This document shows positions 11,683-22,867 of a DNA stretch of 64,000 nt, in pieces. Origin of the DNA: Aporrectodea caliginosa (Eukaryota > Annelida > Clitellata > Crassiclitellata > Lumbricidae); contig JACEVL010000496.1 in the NCBI GenBank assembly GCA_020284085.1, positions 172,501 through 236,500 of the forward strand, in the 5' to 3' direction. The notes under the pieces were generated by a model. That model was not told the DNA's origin and searched no databases. It saw only the letters and a list, made by a program, of their open reading frames with translations. The position numbers were made by a program, and so were the translations under genes. How positions within the stretch are numbered: position 1 is the first letter of the stretch; the number at the start of each line of letters is the position of its first letter.

Positions 11683-13976
11683 TTAGGGTGTTTCTTAGCA
11701 GTACAGAAAAAACTAAACGTTTTATTTTTACGGGCTCACCCCCCCAGATTGGTTCCAATTAGTATAGAAACAACTCCTGCCAAGTTGTAGGAAATTATTT
11801 GAATTTTTAGAGGTCGCTCAAGAGATCTTTAGTTTTCATTAATTTCTGCGAAATCTTGAATTTTGTACGCAAATGAGATATATATTTTAGCAAGCTTCAA
11901 GCAAGCCAGAATTAACAATCATTATCTGTAGAGAGTCTAGGAAGCTTGATTACAGGTCTACTGATGACTGCCTATTGTCTACTTATCTAAAAAAATTCCT
12001 GGCAATGACCTGGCAGGAAAGAAGTCTATTTTGCAAGTTGGAAATAGTCGACGGTGTCCCTGGACGACTTGAAGTCAATACTGTTTCTGATTTTCTTTCT
12101 TCGTAATAATGTTGCTGTAGGGCCTACTCCTCAATGAGGGCAACGCCTCTTTCAGCAGTGCCATTGACAACCTCAGATGTTCAACAGTCTTGATGGCATC
12201 CTTGTAATCGTCTCGATGACGTCATAAGTCCCGGTCACAATTCAGGAATCCAGCCGGAATTCCAAGCCGGCAGAAGAATTGCATCGTATTTTTTGTCAAG
12301 AGTCCTCAATTCGCATGTTTTGGCATTACCTTATATATTTTGTCCCGTTTTACAGGCTCTTCAAAACCTTTCTTCTCATTAATTGCCTTTACCACTGCTC
12401 GTTGGATTCAACAGGCACTGTTGCATAAAAACGGCAAAGCCAGTGAGTTCTTTACTGAGATACCAAAGGTGATCAGCAAATTTCTTTCTTCTGGCAATGG
12501 ACTTGTTCACTGTTTCGTACGGGTCCAAGAGCTGAAGGAAAAGGAGATCATGATTTGAAGATGCAATTGGATTTGGAGAAGTGAACCAGGCCTTGACACA
12601 GATTCGAACACAGATTCGAACAATGAAGATGCACATGCTCCGGAGTCCCTTCTCCTCTTTTAAATTGGCCGTGAAACATCCACATCTTTAAAGAGTACAT
12701 TGCCTTTAATATCCATCTGGCATGATGTATGGCTCCAGGAGAAAAATCATCTCTGGGCTGATAATAGTGAAGCTGGCTTTCAGAAAATGCCAACAGGCTG
12801 TCCTTGTCATCTTTCAGCAGACTTGTTACCTCTTCATGAGCTGCTTCAGGTTCATATCTGGTCTGATCAATGTTGGTCCAGTTAATCTGGAAACGTTTAC
12901 AGGTGGCAACGTCTGGCCCTGAGGTCAATGCAAACTGTCGTGGAAGGCTGCAAGCTGGAACTAACTCCATTATGTGGTGCCGAAATGCCAGGTGCAAAAG
13001 CTTCTTCCCGAGTTTCTGTTCCAGCAGAACACAAGCGACATTTCTATTTCCTGTGTTACTGGAAGTGGTATCAAAACACATGGAAGCAATGCGATCTACA
13101 AGGCACCAATTTCCTATCAAACGGGCTACGACTGAGATCTGAGCTTCACCAGTAGCCTACTGAAAGTCAATTTTGGAACACCAAGCAACTGGTTCACTCC
13201 AGCTCCTGCAACAATTACTGGCAATCGATCAACAACCTCCTGCCCAGTGAAGTATCTCAGGAGTTTACCATTCCAGTGGATCTCAAGAGAGACATTTCCT
13301 TGAAACTGTTCTTTAAGCTGTGAAACAATTTTAGCTCGATAGTGCTGTGCTCTTCTGTGAATTGACGAATGGTTGATATTTAACTCATAGACATCATGAC
13401 CAAGACTGTTGCTAATACAGACGTAGCCTTTCTGTCGCTAAATTTGGTTCAATTGAGGACTGCAGCCATAAGCTGGCTGTCATAATGTTAGCTCGTGTCC
13501 TCTTTCTACAGCTTGCAGGTGTTGTGAGTCCACCAACAGCTCCTTGTAAGTTAGTATGGAGGATTGGAAGTAAATCTAACAATCATACAGTGCTTCTGAA
13601 TTGTTTATCTGATTTATCGATTTTATACGAATTTTGGCACTCGAATCTCTATTATAATTATTATTGCTATTATTAATAATAATAATAATTATAACAATAA
13701 TATTTTATTATTATTGTTGAACAAAACAGATAAGTAAAATACAAAAGAAATAAATAGATAGAAGCAAAATTGAACTATTGAACTATTTGTATTGCGTAGT
13801 TTGTGTTGAAGACCGAAAACATGCATAGGCCTACCCCAAGAAATTCAACTCCGTTGAGCGACCCCTAAATGTTAACCAAATTGACTAAAATTTTGTACAA
13901 GATATTAATTTGACCAAAGGAACAGGTTTAGGGGGTGAGACTTTGAGAAATCCAAAGTTGGAAAATAAGAAACACC

Positions 13977-13980
<4 letters not shown>
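11683..13980 (-). mobile_element. DNA transposon with TTAGGGTGTTTCTTA ends
   Basis: A 2.3-kb element bounded by inverted repeats TTAGGGTGTTTCTTA (11683) and TAAGAAACACCCTAA (ending 13980). It sits in a (TA)n tract, so the target duplication cannot be read. A degenerate transposase lies on the minus strand between the ends. The superfamily is not certain to me. Confidence 0.8.
12379..13430 (-). pseudogene. Degenerate transposase of the 11683-13980 element
   Basis: Minus-strand translation gives, in order: GHDVYELNINHSSIHRRAQ; VSLEIHWNGKLLRYFTGQE with VVDRLPVIVAG and QLLGVPKL; MCFDTTSSNTG with ACVLLEQKLGKKLLHLAFRHH; SGPDVATCKRFQINWTNIDQ; FSPGAIHHARWILKAMYSL; and finally FADHLWYLSKELTGFAVF. This matches a transposase-like family I have seen as multicopy 'hypothetical proteins' in cnidarian, arthropod and other invertebrate genomes, with a hallmark F-D-T-T-x-S-N-T-G motif. 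Stops and frame changes (for example near 12600 and 13130) make this copy non-functional. The intact first Asp of a putative catalytic triad sits in the FDTT motif, which is an inference. Confidence 0.75.
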
Positions 13981-14041
<61 letters not shown>

Positions 14042-14267
14042 CAATATTGAAGATATATAAATTGTAGATATATATAATCTATTATGTATATATATATGTG
14101 GATACATTATTTATTTATTTATATCCGACGATCGAGGTTTTGATGAATATTGATAATTATTCTTCATTATGATTTCGACTATCACGACTACTACGACTAC
14201 AACTACGACTACAACTATAATACTAGTACTACAACTCCACTACTACGAATAATACTACTGATGATGA

Positions 14268-14298
<31 letters not shown>

Positions 14299-14320
14299 AT
14301 CTTCGTCGTTGTTGTTCTTA
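13981..14320. repeat. (TA)n, then TAC/ACT and (TTG)n simple repeats
   Basis: About 58 bp of TA dinucleotides, a short unique AT-rich stretch, then ACTACGACT and TTG repeats to about 14315. No gene. Confidence 0.85.
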
Positions 14321-14539
14321 ACATATCAGTTTATAGTGCGCCGTAACTTCTGTGAGAAAGCAAGAAATTCAATTAAGAAAGAAAGCTTATGAGGAGCTCT
14401 GGGAGGCTCACAAAAGGCGCTGTACAAACAAACAACGATACATTGGTAAATGAATGTGGGCCTGCACGCAGTCTTGTAATTGTTATCGAAACGTTAGAAG
14501 TAATAACTCTGTAATTACATGGCTCATTTTCTTTGATTA

Positions 14540-14625
14540 TTCATTCATTCATTCCGAGAATTTATATAGCGCCTCTTCAATAGACCTACTCAGAGGCGAA
14601 AACCGGTCAAGTAATTTACCTAGCG
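14540..14625 (-). mobile_element. LINE-type 3' tail
   Basis: ATTCATTCATTCATTCCGAG, TATATAGCGCC, then CCTACTCAGAGGCG. This is the reverse complement of the recurrent LINE 3' terminus with a GAAT tail. Confidence 0.65.
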
Positions 14626-16208
14626 CCATTATCTACAAGCCGAGGCGAGAGACGGTTCACGCGCCGCTCAGGTATGCATTGGAAATTGCGGCGCAGGTAT
14701 TTCAGGTGCATCAATTTGTCGGTCGCAGCTGCGTGAATACCTGGCCGAAGGAACAGGTATACGTTATGTATCGTAGATTAGTCTGCTTATGGCAAATATA
14801 GGTGGAATAGCGCACCTGTACACACACTGGAACTAGGTATTCCTGGCGGCGTATTCATAGCACTAAAGAGAGGTAAACAAACGAGGAAGAGGAGGTCGTA
14901 AAACGTAATCGCAGATCGTAAACTATGATCGCAAATCGTAAACTACAAATATTTACTCTAAAGCTAAGCGCTGGGCACCAACTTATTCACGAGCGCTGCC
15001 TCGAGTCAGAGGGGTTGTCCAGAAATGCCGGAGGATTGGATAGATAAGTGTAGAAAATCTTAAAGAGGTGGATTAAGGGTGGAAACCCTGTGGTGTGATA
15101 AGTGGGAGAGCCTGAGGCAGATGATGTTGGGTGTACAAAGGTATTGCTGGATTGTTGGAGGAACTGAGAATTATCGGAATTCAAGAGACAATGACATTTG
15201 GGAATTAACGATAAAGTTAGTTAGTTAACGAAATAATGTGGGTAATACGGTCAGAAAACTTTGAAACTATTTAAAAAGCTTTTTCGCAGTTTCTATAGTT
15301 TCCAGTTTCTATTATTGTAATAATAATCTCCGTTTATTGTTTCAACCTGCCACACCGCAGTATGATTACAATTCATAGTATGAACGGATGATCGCAAGGT
15401 ATTACAAGAGTCGAATTTAACTGTGTGGCTGCCATGCATGGCGCTCATCACGTCCTACTGCTCATTTTACCAACACCATCTGGCGAATGAAAAGCTGAGT
15501 CGACCTTTGGGAGGGTTGTGGGAAGCGATTCTGCGTATGGGCTGATCTGCTCTTCGTGCCAGAGTGTTACCATTATCCTAAACCTCCTCACTATTTCTAT
15601 TTTAATTATTAATCGGAACCTCGAGATTTCCTACAGCGCCCAAGAGAAACTGCTCATTCACAGGCGCTCGGTCAAGACAGAATGGATAGTCGAGTAAGGT
15701 CAGGTTAGGTCACGGGCCAAGATTCTAAGGTCAGGCAAATAGACAGTTAGATGGTTACGGTGGATGGTGCTAGGAATTGGATGGCTGAGAGAGGTAAAGG
15801 AAGAGGATGAATAAGGATAATCTAGAATAGGGTAGCTTTGCCAGGCGTCTACGTTGGATGGTGTTTGGAATTTGATCTGCGGGAGAGGTAAGGGAAAAAG
15901 ATGGAATCAGAGGAAGATTTGTGAAAAAGTAATGTTAGGTATAACATGGTTCAATTATCGAGTAGGATAATTGATTGCACCAGTGTTAATTATTGCTGAT
16001 AGACAATTTGCTGTTGTCGAAAGAAGGGCACTAGTGGCTTAGTCATTTGCCAAATGAAAATCAGGGTTTCTTACATAGTCGCGTAATTCTTGTAAGAAAA
16101 ACGTCGACACGCTGATATGTTTACTGTTACAGTCACTGTTTCTCGATGTGTTACTGCTGTCACAGTTACTTTTATTGTAATTATCCATCTAGTTTAACTT
16201 GCGGAAAT

Positions 16209-16247
<39 letters not shown>

Positions 16248-16780
16248 AGCCACAGGCTAAAAAGTCAAATCTTGCGACGACTAATTCGATCACTTACAAT
16301 CATTCAATCGTCATGAAACTTGGCAGATTACTCGCCCTCGCAGACACTTCATTCTATAAAAATTTCAGCTCCCCAAAAAAGGCTAGCTTATAGAATCGAG
16401 GACTCAACTTTTCGAATCGGGGAATCTCCTTTTCCGATACGCAGCGTTGCCATTGGCCAGCGTTGCCATTGGCCGCAACAAAAAACGGGCGCGCTGCCTC
16501 ATTAAACGCTCGCTATGTCGTAAAATGAACGCGGATTATTTTCAGAGTACACGTTATAGGATACTAGATGGATATAGTAAAAAACTTTGTTTTTACGGGC
16601 TGTATTTTATTTTTATGGTTATCGTCATCACTACTGCTATCGTCATCGTTATTATTATTTTATCGTAATAGTTATACTCGTTGTTACTGGCGTTTTAATT
16701 GTTTTTATAGTGATATTGCTATTGTTATTAGTATTGTATCGGTATTCTCCTTCTTATTATTATTGTACTGTTATTGTACT
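14626..16780. other. Kv4 intron, mostly unique, with two interspersed-repeat copies
   Basis: No exon recognised. At 14960-15130 (GCTGGGCACCAACTTATTCA, GAGTCAGAGGGGTTGTCCAG) and about 15640-15930 lie copies of a dispersed repeat seen again at 27085-27240 and 41645-41810, and inverted at 31440-31620 and 32640-32850. A (CTTG)n run lies at 16208-16248. Confidence 0.5.
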
Positions 16781-16939
16781 CATAGGCGTAGCTACATTGA
16801 GACACGAGGAAGCAGTTGCCTCCTCTTGCTTTTTTATATACTGGAACTTCCATTGACTAATGACCCCAATGACCAGGATTTTGCCAATTATGGTCTGTGA
16901 AGTTGCCTCCTCTTGAATTTAAGTCTCGCTACGTGCCTG
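16781..16939. mobile_element. hAT-type MITE with 8-bp target duplication
   Basis: A 159-bp element from CATAGGCGTAGCTAC to GCTACGTGCCTG. It is flanked by perfect ATTGTACT duplications (16773-16780 and 16940-16947). No coding capacity. Confidence 0.8.
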
Positions 16940-17339
16940 ATTGTACTGTTATCATTGTTGAGATTGGTATTGCTATTGCTATCATTATAGAGATTGTTAT
17001 TGGCAATGGTATTGGTATTGTTATTGTAATTGTACTGGTGTTGGTATTATTACTGTTAGTGGCATTTTTATCAGTTCATGTTATTATTAGCAGTAGTATG
17101 TTGCTGTTGTATTGTTATTGATATGGATATTGGTGTTACTGATATTGATAGTCATAGTGGTTCTATTGATATTAATATTGGCATTGATATTGTTATCATT
17201 ACCTTTGATTGGTATTGTAATTGTTATAATAATCGTTCTTGCAATAATTGTTGCTAAAGTCAATACCAGAATCGGACCACGGCCATTTATAAACGGATAT
17301 CCTTGATGCAATTATACCTTTCTCAAATTGTTTTTCTGC

Positions 17340-17800
17340 GTCTTGACATCAGCCGTCAGTCATAACGTTTCCCACATAGCTATACGCCGCGGCGAAGATG
17401 ATGACTTCACGCAATCTGCATCTCATGAATATGCATGAACATGAAGGAATTAGATTAGCGTCCGCTTAATTAGGCATATCTATGCATTATTTACCTCTCA
17501 GCCGCGTTGTTTGAGAACGGAATTAGCGGATGAAGAATGCGGCGCCCACCCACGTCGATCCGCGGCGGTGCATCAAAGGGCGGCGTCTGTCTTTCTACGG
17601 CGCTGATCCTTGGATTTATTAGCGGTGACAAAATCCTACGTCGATAAGGCCCGTTGCTCGCCGCCGACCGTTACTCGGACGCCGTCGGCCGCCGTTCGAT
17701 AGCATTGATCGCCGCCGTGGCCGAGTTGGCCGAACATTCTTCTTGGAAAACGTCCCTTTTAGGGACGCGAGGAACTGTGGTTAGGTGCCTTTTTGAAAGA
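17340..17800. other. GC-richer, repeat-free block in the Kv4 intron
   Basis: Unlike its surroundings this stretch is CpG-rich (GCCGCCGACC, CGCCGTCGGCC), free of repeats, and dense in homeodomain/POU-like words (GAATATGCATGA, TTAATTAG, TATGCAT). It lies about 620-1080 bp upstream of the Kv4 exon at 18416. A regulatory element or an alternative first exon could be here; there is no direct proof of either. Confidence 0.3.
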
Positions 17801-17889
17801 GTGAGCTTTGCGACTCATCTAATTATGTCCTCAACTCCCTTACTCTCGAACTGTTCATCAGTACCTGATCTGAACGTCTCTCCAACGCC

Positions 17890-18370
17890 CAACTTCCTTG
17901 TCTTATGTCCTCTTACCTTTTATTCCTTTCCCTTCTCTTCCCATCTCTTCCTTCTTTTTCTCTTTCCCTCCTCTATTTTCTTCCCTCCTCTTTCCGTCCT
18001 TCTCTTCCATTCCTTTCTCGTCCCCTTCTATTCCTTTCGCTTCCATTCCCTTTCCTTCCTATTCCATCTCCTCTCTTCTCTTCCATTCATTTCTCTCTCC
18101 TTCTCTTTCTTCCCTTCCCTTTTATTTCCTTCCCTTCCAGTTCCTTCTATTCCATTCCCTTCTCTTTTGTTCCCCTTCCAATCTCTTCTCACTTCTTCGC
18201 CTTCCATTCTCTTCTTCCATTCCATCCTTTTCCATTCCATTCCCTTCCTCTTCCCCTTCCCCTTCCATTCCCTTCTCCACTTCCTTCCCTTTCTTTCCCT
18301 TCTCTTCCATTCCCTTTCCTTCAATTGCCTCCCTTCCGTTCCGTTCCCTTTTCCTACCTTTTCACACCTT
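17890..18370. repeat. 480-bp polypyrimidine tract ahead of a Kv4 acceptor
   Basis: Nearly pure C/T on the plus strand (TTCCCTTCC, CTTCTCTTCCATTCC variants). It ends about 45 bp before the 3' splice site at 18415. Long Ser/Pro/Phe frames on the plus strand and Lys/Arg/Glu frames on the minus strand are compositional artefacts. Confidence 0.95.
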
Positions 18371-18415
18371 ACCTTTTCTCATCATACCATAACTTATGTA
18401 CTGTATGTGTTGTAG

Positions 18416-18577
18416 GATCGGGAGTTGGTCGACGCAGAGAGCAGTCTCTACGGTAACATTGGTCTTCGGCGACTGACCGTCGTCGCTCCGCGGACGCCCT
18501 CTCCCTCGATCCTGTCGGCCGACCAACGACGCAACTGGTGCTGCTGCTGCCCCGCCAAGAAGCGCAGCAAGTACAAG
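18416..18577 (+). CDS. Kv4/Shal potassium channel, C-terminal exon B
   Basis: A 54-codon internal exon, phase 0 at both ends, between a TGTTGTAG acceptor and a GTCAGT donor. It continues directly from CLEKTT as DRELVDAESS, the equivalent of Drosophila Shal DREFVELEV and vertebrate Kv4 NHEFVDEQ. It then has RTPSPSILS (vertebrate counterpart SSHSPSLSS) and a Cys/basic patch WCCCCPAKKRSKYK (vertebrate TCCSRRHKKTF). The SPS motif is a plausible proline-directed phosphorylation site. The four consecutive cysteines next to a basic stretch could be palmitoylated, which is an inference. The preceding intron is 14.4 kb. Confidence 0.9.
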
Positions 18578-18637
18578 GTCAGTTGGGCAGCCCATTCGGC
18601 AGCGCCCCTTGTCTTTCTAACCCAACGAGTGGGAGGT

Positions 18638-18817
18638 CAGAGATGGGTAACTAATCGATTGAGTGTGACTAAGTTTTAATCGATTAGCTTAATCGATTTG
18701 ACAAACAGCTAATTCTAATTCCATTAACAGCTAATTCTAATTCTAATCAATTGGCTAATAGATTTAGCTAAATCTAATTCTAATCGATTAGCAATTAACT
18801 AATCGTGTCCATCTCTG
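18638..18817. mobile_element. MITE-like element with CAGAGATGG ends
   Basis: Starts CAGAGATGGGTAACTAATCG and ends CGTGTCCATCTCTG, so the ends are inverted repeats. The interior is a palindrome-rich series of TAATCGATTAG and CTAATTCTAATT. The flanks (GTGGGAGGT and GTGGGGTAC) are similar but not identical. It lies in the last Kv4 intron. A relative lies at 19140-19249. Confidence 0.65.
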
Positions 18818-19139
18818 GTGGGGTACATACCTGTTCTATCGACGCAACTTTGGCCCACAGAAGATCTGAACATCCATGTCATCTTCAGCTGTTGATGGGA
18901 ATCCGTTGGTTGGTTCCTCGTGTGTGCGTGGGCCCGCCACTGGTGACTCTCTCAGCTTACTGTGCATTGATTTGCTAACTGATGGGCGATAGTTATATAT
19001 ATAGTTATATAGTTATATTCGTTCGTAATGACATTGAGCATCATATAGAGCTAGAGTAGAGAGCGCCTCTGACGAGATATCTTGAAGGGGCGCTATATGG
19101 ACGTTCAATTTCATTACCTTAGTAGTGATGTGATTGAAT

Positions 19140-19249
19140 CTGATAGAATCAGCATAATCTTGCAGCTAATCGATTAGAATAATAATTAGCTGTTTGTCTA
19201 ATTGATTAGCTAATCGATTAGAATCTAGTCGATTAGTCACCCATCTCTG
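19140..19249. mobile_element. Second, truncated copy of the CAGAGATGG element
   Basis: The right end GATTAGTCACCCATCTCTG and CTAATCGATTAG palindromes match the element at 18638. A direct repeat GATGTGATTGAAT borders it (19127-19139 and 19249-19261). A LINE-type tail (GCGCCTCTGACGAG, GGGGCGCTATATGG) lies just upstream at 19060-19110. Confidence 0.55.
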
Positions 19250-19556
19250 ATGTGATTGAATGTGATGTCGTGTGGTGTAGTGTACCGGTACCGTAAATAA
19301 TTGTATTCAGTTCTCTGCCCGTCCGAGCTGGAATCGGTCTTGGTGGCTCCTCTGCCACCTTCTCTGTCTGTCTCTCTATGTCTGTCTCTGCCTCTCTGTC
19401 TCTCTCTTGCCACTGCCCATCCTCTGGTAGTGCCAGTCCCAAGCATAGATGATAGAGGAGGGCAACATCAATCGCCCCCGTAGCCATCGGATGTCTTTAC
19501 GCACTGGACATTACATCTATAATAGCTGTTTGAATTCTTTTTGTCTTTCCTTCCAG

Positions 19557-19883
19557 ACTCAGACCCTAACTCTCGAAGACCCACACGATCTCTCCATCAC
19601 GGCCAATCTATCATCAGGCGTCCACGTCGGCGGTGCTCCCGGCGGGACCAGGGGGACGCTGTGCCCGTCCGGGTCGCACACCGTCCGTCCGATCGGTCGG
19701 TACCAGTCGCCCCCTGGTGACGACGCACGGACGAACAACAACGCCCAACGAACGACAGATGTCGCCAGTGAGGTCACCGGAAATCGGAACCACACGAAGA
19801 CGATCTGCGCGGACGCGGTCGGGAATAACCACCGCGATCTGCAGACGATACGCGAGATATCCGTACAGCTGACGGAATTATGA
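19557..19883 (+). CDS. Kv4/Shal potassium channel, last coding exon
   Basis: Acceptor CTTTCCTTCCAG, phase 0, 109 codons including TGA at 19881-19883. It is the C-terminal tail of the channel. It starts TQTLTLEDPHDLSITANLSS, then runs through a Gly/Thr/Asn-rich low-complexity segment with no recognisable domain. The last residues, SVQLTEL, form a class I PDZ ligand (T-x-L), as in vertebrate Kv4 tails that end in VSAL, although the rest of the exon is not alignable by eye. High third-position GC and absence of stops over 327 bp support coding. The long minus-strand frame over it is a shadow. Confidence 0.82.
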   Translation, partial: TQTLTLEDPHDLSITANLSSGVHVGGAPGGTRGTLCPSGSHTVRPIGRYQSPPGDDARTNNNAQRTTDVASEVTGNRNHTKTICADAVGNNHRDLQTIREISVQLTEL

Positions 19884-21109
19884 AGTGATTGATGGATGGG
19901 AAAACGAACGTCAGAGGGAGCTTTAACGCGGAAGCCGAAAGTAGTGCCACCGTGTGTGTGTATTCCTACGCCTGGAATTAAGCGTCCTTTGGAGCGGCGA
20001 CGACGTTCATTTATGGCTGCCAAGGTTGCTGGAAACCTGACGATGAGATCACGGGACCATGTGAAATGTCGGCGCTGATACCTGGACTTAGTTTCGTGTG
20101 GCTGACTTTGGCTGAATCGAGTGGAATTGGGACTTATGTGATATGACGTTAAGCACTGCAGTTTTACTTGTGTTGACTCTAATGGGAAATTTACTTAGAG
20201 AAGGATTGGCCGAACATCTTACCCCAAAACAACTCTTGACCGCTAGATGAATGTATCCGCATTTAGGATTCAACTAGAAAAATCAATTTCTTGTTGGAGT
20301 AAATAGGTCATCTAATCGAAACGTATGAAACTGGGTCAAAGCGTACTCTGTTGCATGCTGGTTCCCAGAAATTTGTTTACATAGCGATTGCCACATTTAC
20401 CTTGCCCTAATTAAAGGACGTGGATTGCTAGACTTAAAACAACCAATCATAGCAAAGGCTTTGGCTTGACCCAGATTCCTGCAGCACTAGCCAAATTTTA
20501 AAAGTAATCAATGTTTCCCTTTCTATAATCTTTGGCCTGGATTTTAAAGAAAGGTTCCCTAAAGGCGCTACGTAAACGAGTAAGATATATACGTTGGAGA
20601 ACTGGTAGCCGTGCCAATGACGTGTGACTAGTTAGGCTAGTTTACACTCACTGAGTTGGACATCAAACTCAGACATTGAACTTAGACAGATTTATTGATA
20701 TGACATGATTAATATAATCTGATCTGTTCTCGTCTGATCTCATCTAATCTAATCCAATCTAATCTAATCTATAAATCTAATCACGTTTAAGTAGTCGGCG
20801 AATGTGGCCAAATATTGGTAGAGAATGTTGATCTAAGCTAGTTGAATTTTCAACAGAAGTAGGTCTAACTCCTGTTGTTGGTCAGAATAATTGGATCTAG
20901 GCTAAATTCGCTTCATATATTAAATGTGCTACATCCATTAAAAGATGCGTGAAGTTTTATATGCAGTTACAGATCACCACGTGTTTTTTCTTCTTCCCCA
21001 GCCTCACTGGAGAGAATTTTTCCTCTCCCAGATTAGCCTGCACTCTCCCTAAACTTTACCTCGAGACAAGGTTTCAAATCTACGTCATTCTCCGACACCG
21101 TGTCATCCT
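19884..21109. other. 3' flank of the Kv4 gene
   Basis: Contains the 3' UTR. I see no canonical AATAAA close to the stop; ATTAAA occurs at about 20409. AATCTAATC short repeats lie at 20720-20775. No other gene is supported. Confidence 0.45.
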
Positions 21110-21255
21110 AAGGTCGTAGCCATGGCAACAATTATTGACCTTTGAACTTCAGAAGATCCGTGTCAAAGGTCGATCTGTCGTACCACGAACCTTCGTTTCT
21201 CCCAAGACGATCGAGATTCCATTAGGAGCCGTAAAAGGTCAAAGGTGACGTTCTT
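21110..21255. promoter_or_regulatory. Candidate cis-regulatory cluster: X-box plus DR1 sites
   Basis: GTAGCCATGGCAAC (about 21116-21129) is a textbook RFX X-box (GTNRCC, 2-nt spacer, RGYAAC). Within 125 bp follow TGACCTTTGAACT (a DR1 nuclear-receptor element read on the minus strand), CAAAGGTCG, and AGGTCAAAGGTGA (a second DR1). The block is free of repeats and sits 1.2 kb after the Kv4 stop and 5.3 kb before the next gene's first recognised exon. Function is inferred from motif density only. Confidence 0.45.
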
Positions 21256-21359
21256 TAGAATCGAACGAACGCCGTTGCCAATCTCATTCTTATGGGTAGA
21301 CAATTCGAGGAATCAGGATTATATATATATATTTTTTTTCTCGAAAGGTCGCTATATAA

Positions 21360-21765
21360 ATGCTACGAATGAAAGAACGAATGAATGAATGATTGACTGA
21401 CTGACTGAATGAATGACTGACTGACTGACTGAATGAATGAATAAATAAATAAATAAATGACTGAATAAATGGATGAATGGATGAATGAATGAACGAATGA
21501 ATGAGTGAATGGATGAGGATGGATGAATGAAAGTGAATGAGTAAACGAACGAAGGAATGAATGAGTGAATGAATGAATAAATGAATGAAATGAATGAACG
21601 AATGAACGAATGAATGAATGAATGAATGAATGAATGAACGAATGAATAAATGGATGAATGGATGAATGGGTGAATGAATGAATGAATCAATCAATCAATC
21701 AGTGGACAAGCAAATGCATGAATTAATGAATGAACGAAAGAACGAATGAATGAATGAATGTTAAA
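21360..21765. repeat. (GAAT)n microsatellite, LINE tail
   Basis: About 400 bp of GAATGAATG with ACTG and ATAA variants, directly following a LINE-type 3' terminus (TCGAAAGGTCGCTATATAAATG at 21340-21360). The repeat is probably an expanded LINE tail. Confidence 0.9.
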
Positions 21766-22074
21766 GCATATTAATTAGCGTAGCTACTCGCCCTATGCAC
21801 TGAATGCCTTCCAACTCAATAAAGCACTCGGCTGCACTCGATAAAAGCTCAATAAAATCCAGGCTAATCGTGCGTCAAAGTTATGCAGCGTTTAGTACAT
21901 GTTTAGACTTTTTATGATGCTTTAGACTCGTCCGTCTGTCTGTACAGAGTTTGGTATTCGAAGAGTTATGGCTTTCAGGAAAATCTAATCTAATCTAATC
22001 AAGGGATTTCTACAGCGCCACAGCTATAATGGTCAAGCATCAGCAGATAGTCGTTGTTAATCAAAATGCGCAAG

Positions 22075-22076
<2 letters not shown>

Positions 22077-22130
<54 letters not shown>

Positions 22131-22158
22131 GTCATCATCATCGTCATCATCGTCGTCG

Positions 22159-22208
<50 letters not shown>

Positions 22209-22860
22209 GTCATCATCGTCGTCGTCGTCATCATCATCATCATCATCATATATTCGTTTATTCGTGTTAACAGCAGGCATAATGCTGTAGGTGCACATAT
22301 AAAAAACTAGGGATCATTGTATGAAGTAATAGCTTAGTAAGAGTTCAGGAATAATATATACGAGATAGAAAATTTCGTGAGTCTGTGTCAGGAAGGTTAA
22401 AGTTATGTGGTCTGACCCTAAGAAAATAGGGCGTAAAATGTTGGTTGGGGAAAAGGCATCTGAGTGAATGATTTTCATTTAAAAGAACAGCTTTGAATAG
22501 CGAAGTGTCTGCTTCATTAGCAAGAACTTTCGCAGAAGGAGGAATCTGTGTGTAAGTAAATCCAGAGCGTTTTAGTCTGTTCATCAGTCGTTCTAGGCGG
22601 GATTTGTTTTTTTCGCTTGCCAGTCCCCACCAGGCGGGGAAGCATACATTGTTCTTGCTATGATGGTTGCACGAGTGATCAGTTGTAGAAAATCTGCAGA
22701 TGCACCATGGTTTTTGAGTGTTTGAAGGGCGAAGATTGTTATGTGGCCACTTTTGTCAGGGCCACTTTTGACGAATTGGTTGATGTGTTCTGTGACTGAT
22801 AGTTTTTCAGGGTGAGTACTGTTGAAAGCCAAGAATAGAAAAAAGTCGATGTATGCCATC
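22077..22860 (-). mobile_element. LINE 3' end, minus strand, with (GAT)n tail
   Basis: Minus-strand translation from about 22830 downward gives VTEHINQFVKSG, ADFLQLITRATIIARTMYAS, RLERLMNRLKRSGFTYTQIP, ANEADTSLFKAVLLNENHSL and RVRPHNFNLPDTDSRNF. This is the extreme C-terminus of a Jockey/CR1/RTE-type ORF2 (the AWWGxxxxxxxxRLxxxxRR...LRPRxHNxxLP pattern), with a frameshift near 22590. About 100 bp of 3' UTR and a 170-bp ATC/GAT array follow at the 3' side (lower coordinates). Confidence 0.8.
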
Positions 22861-22867
22861 CTGGTAT

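Noticed and set aside
11641..11690. Telomere-like TTAGGG
   Set aside because: Single TTAGGGTG word that is the transposon's terminal inverted repeat, not an array.
12700..13155. Plus-strand frames of 60-90 codons
   Set aside because: Antisense shadows of the minus-strand transposase remnant.
17654..18456. 250-codon Ser/Phe/Pro-rich frame ahead of the Kv4 exon
   Set aside because: Three overlapping frames are open because the tract is polypyrimidine; no protein-like sequence outside the tract.
19559..20023. 154-codon minus-strand frame
   Set aside because: Shadow of the last Kv4 exon, whose plus-strand frame has matching splice phase and channel homology upstream.
22029..22310. Poly-Asp, poly-Ser and poly-Ile frames
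   Set aside because: Translations of the ATC/GAT array that forms a LINE tail.
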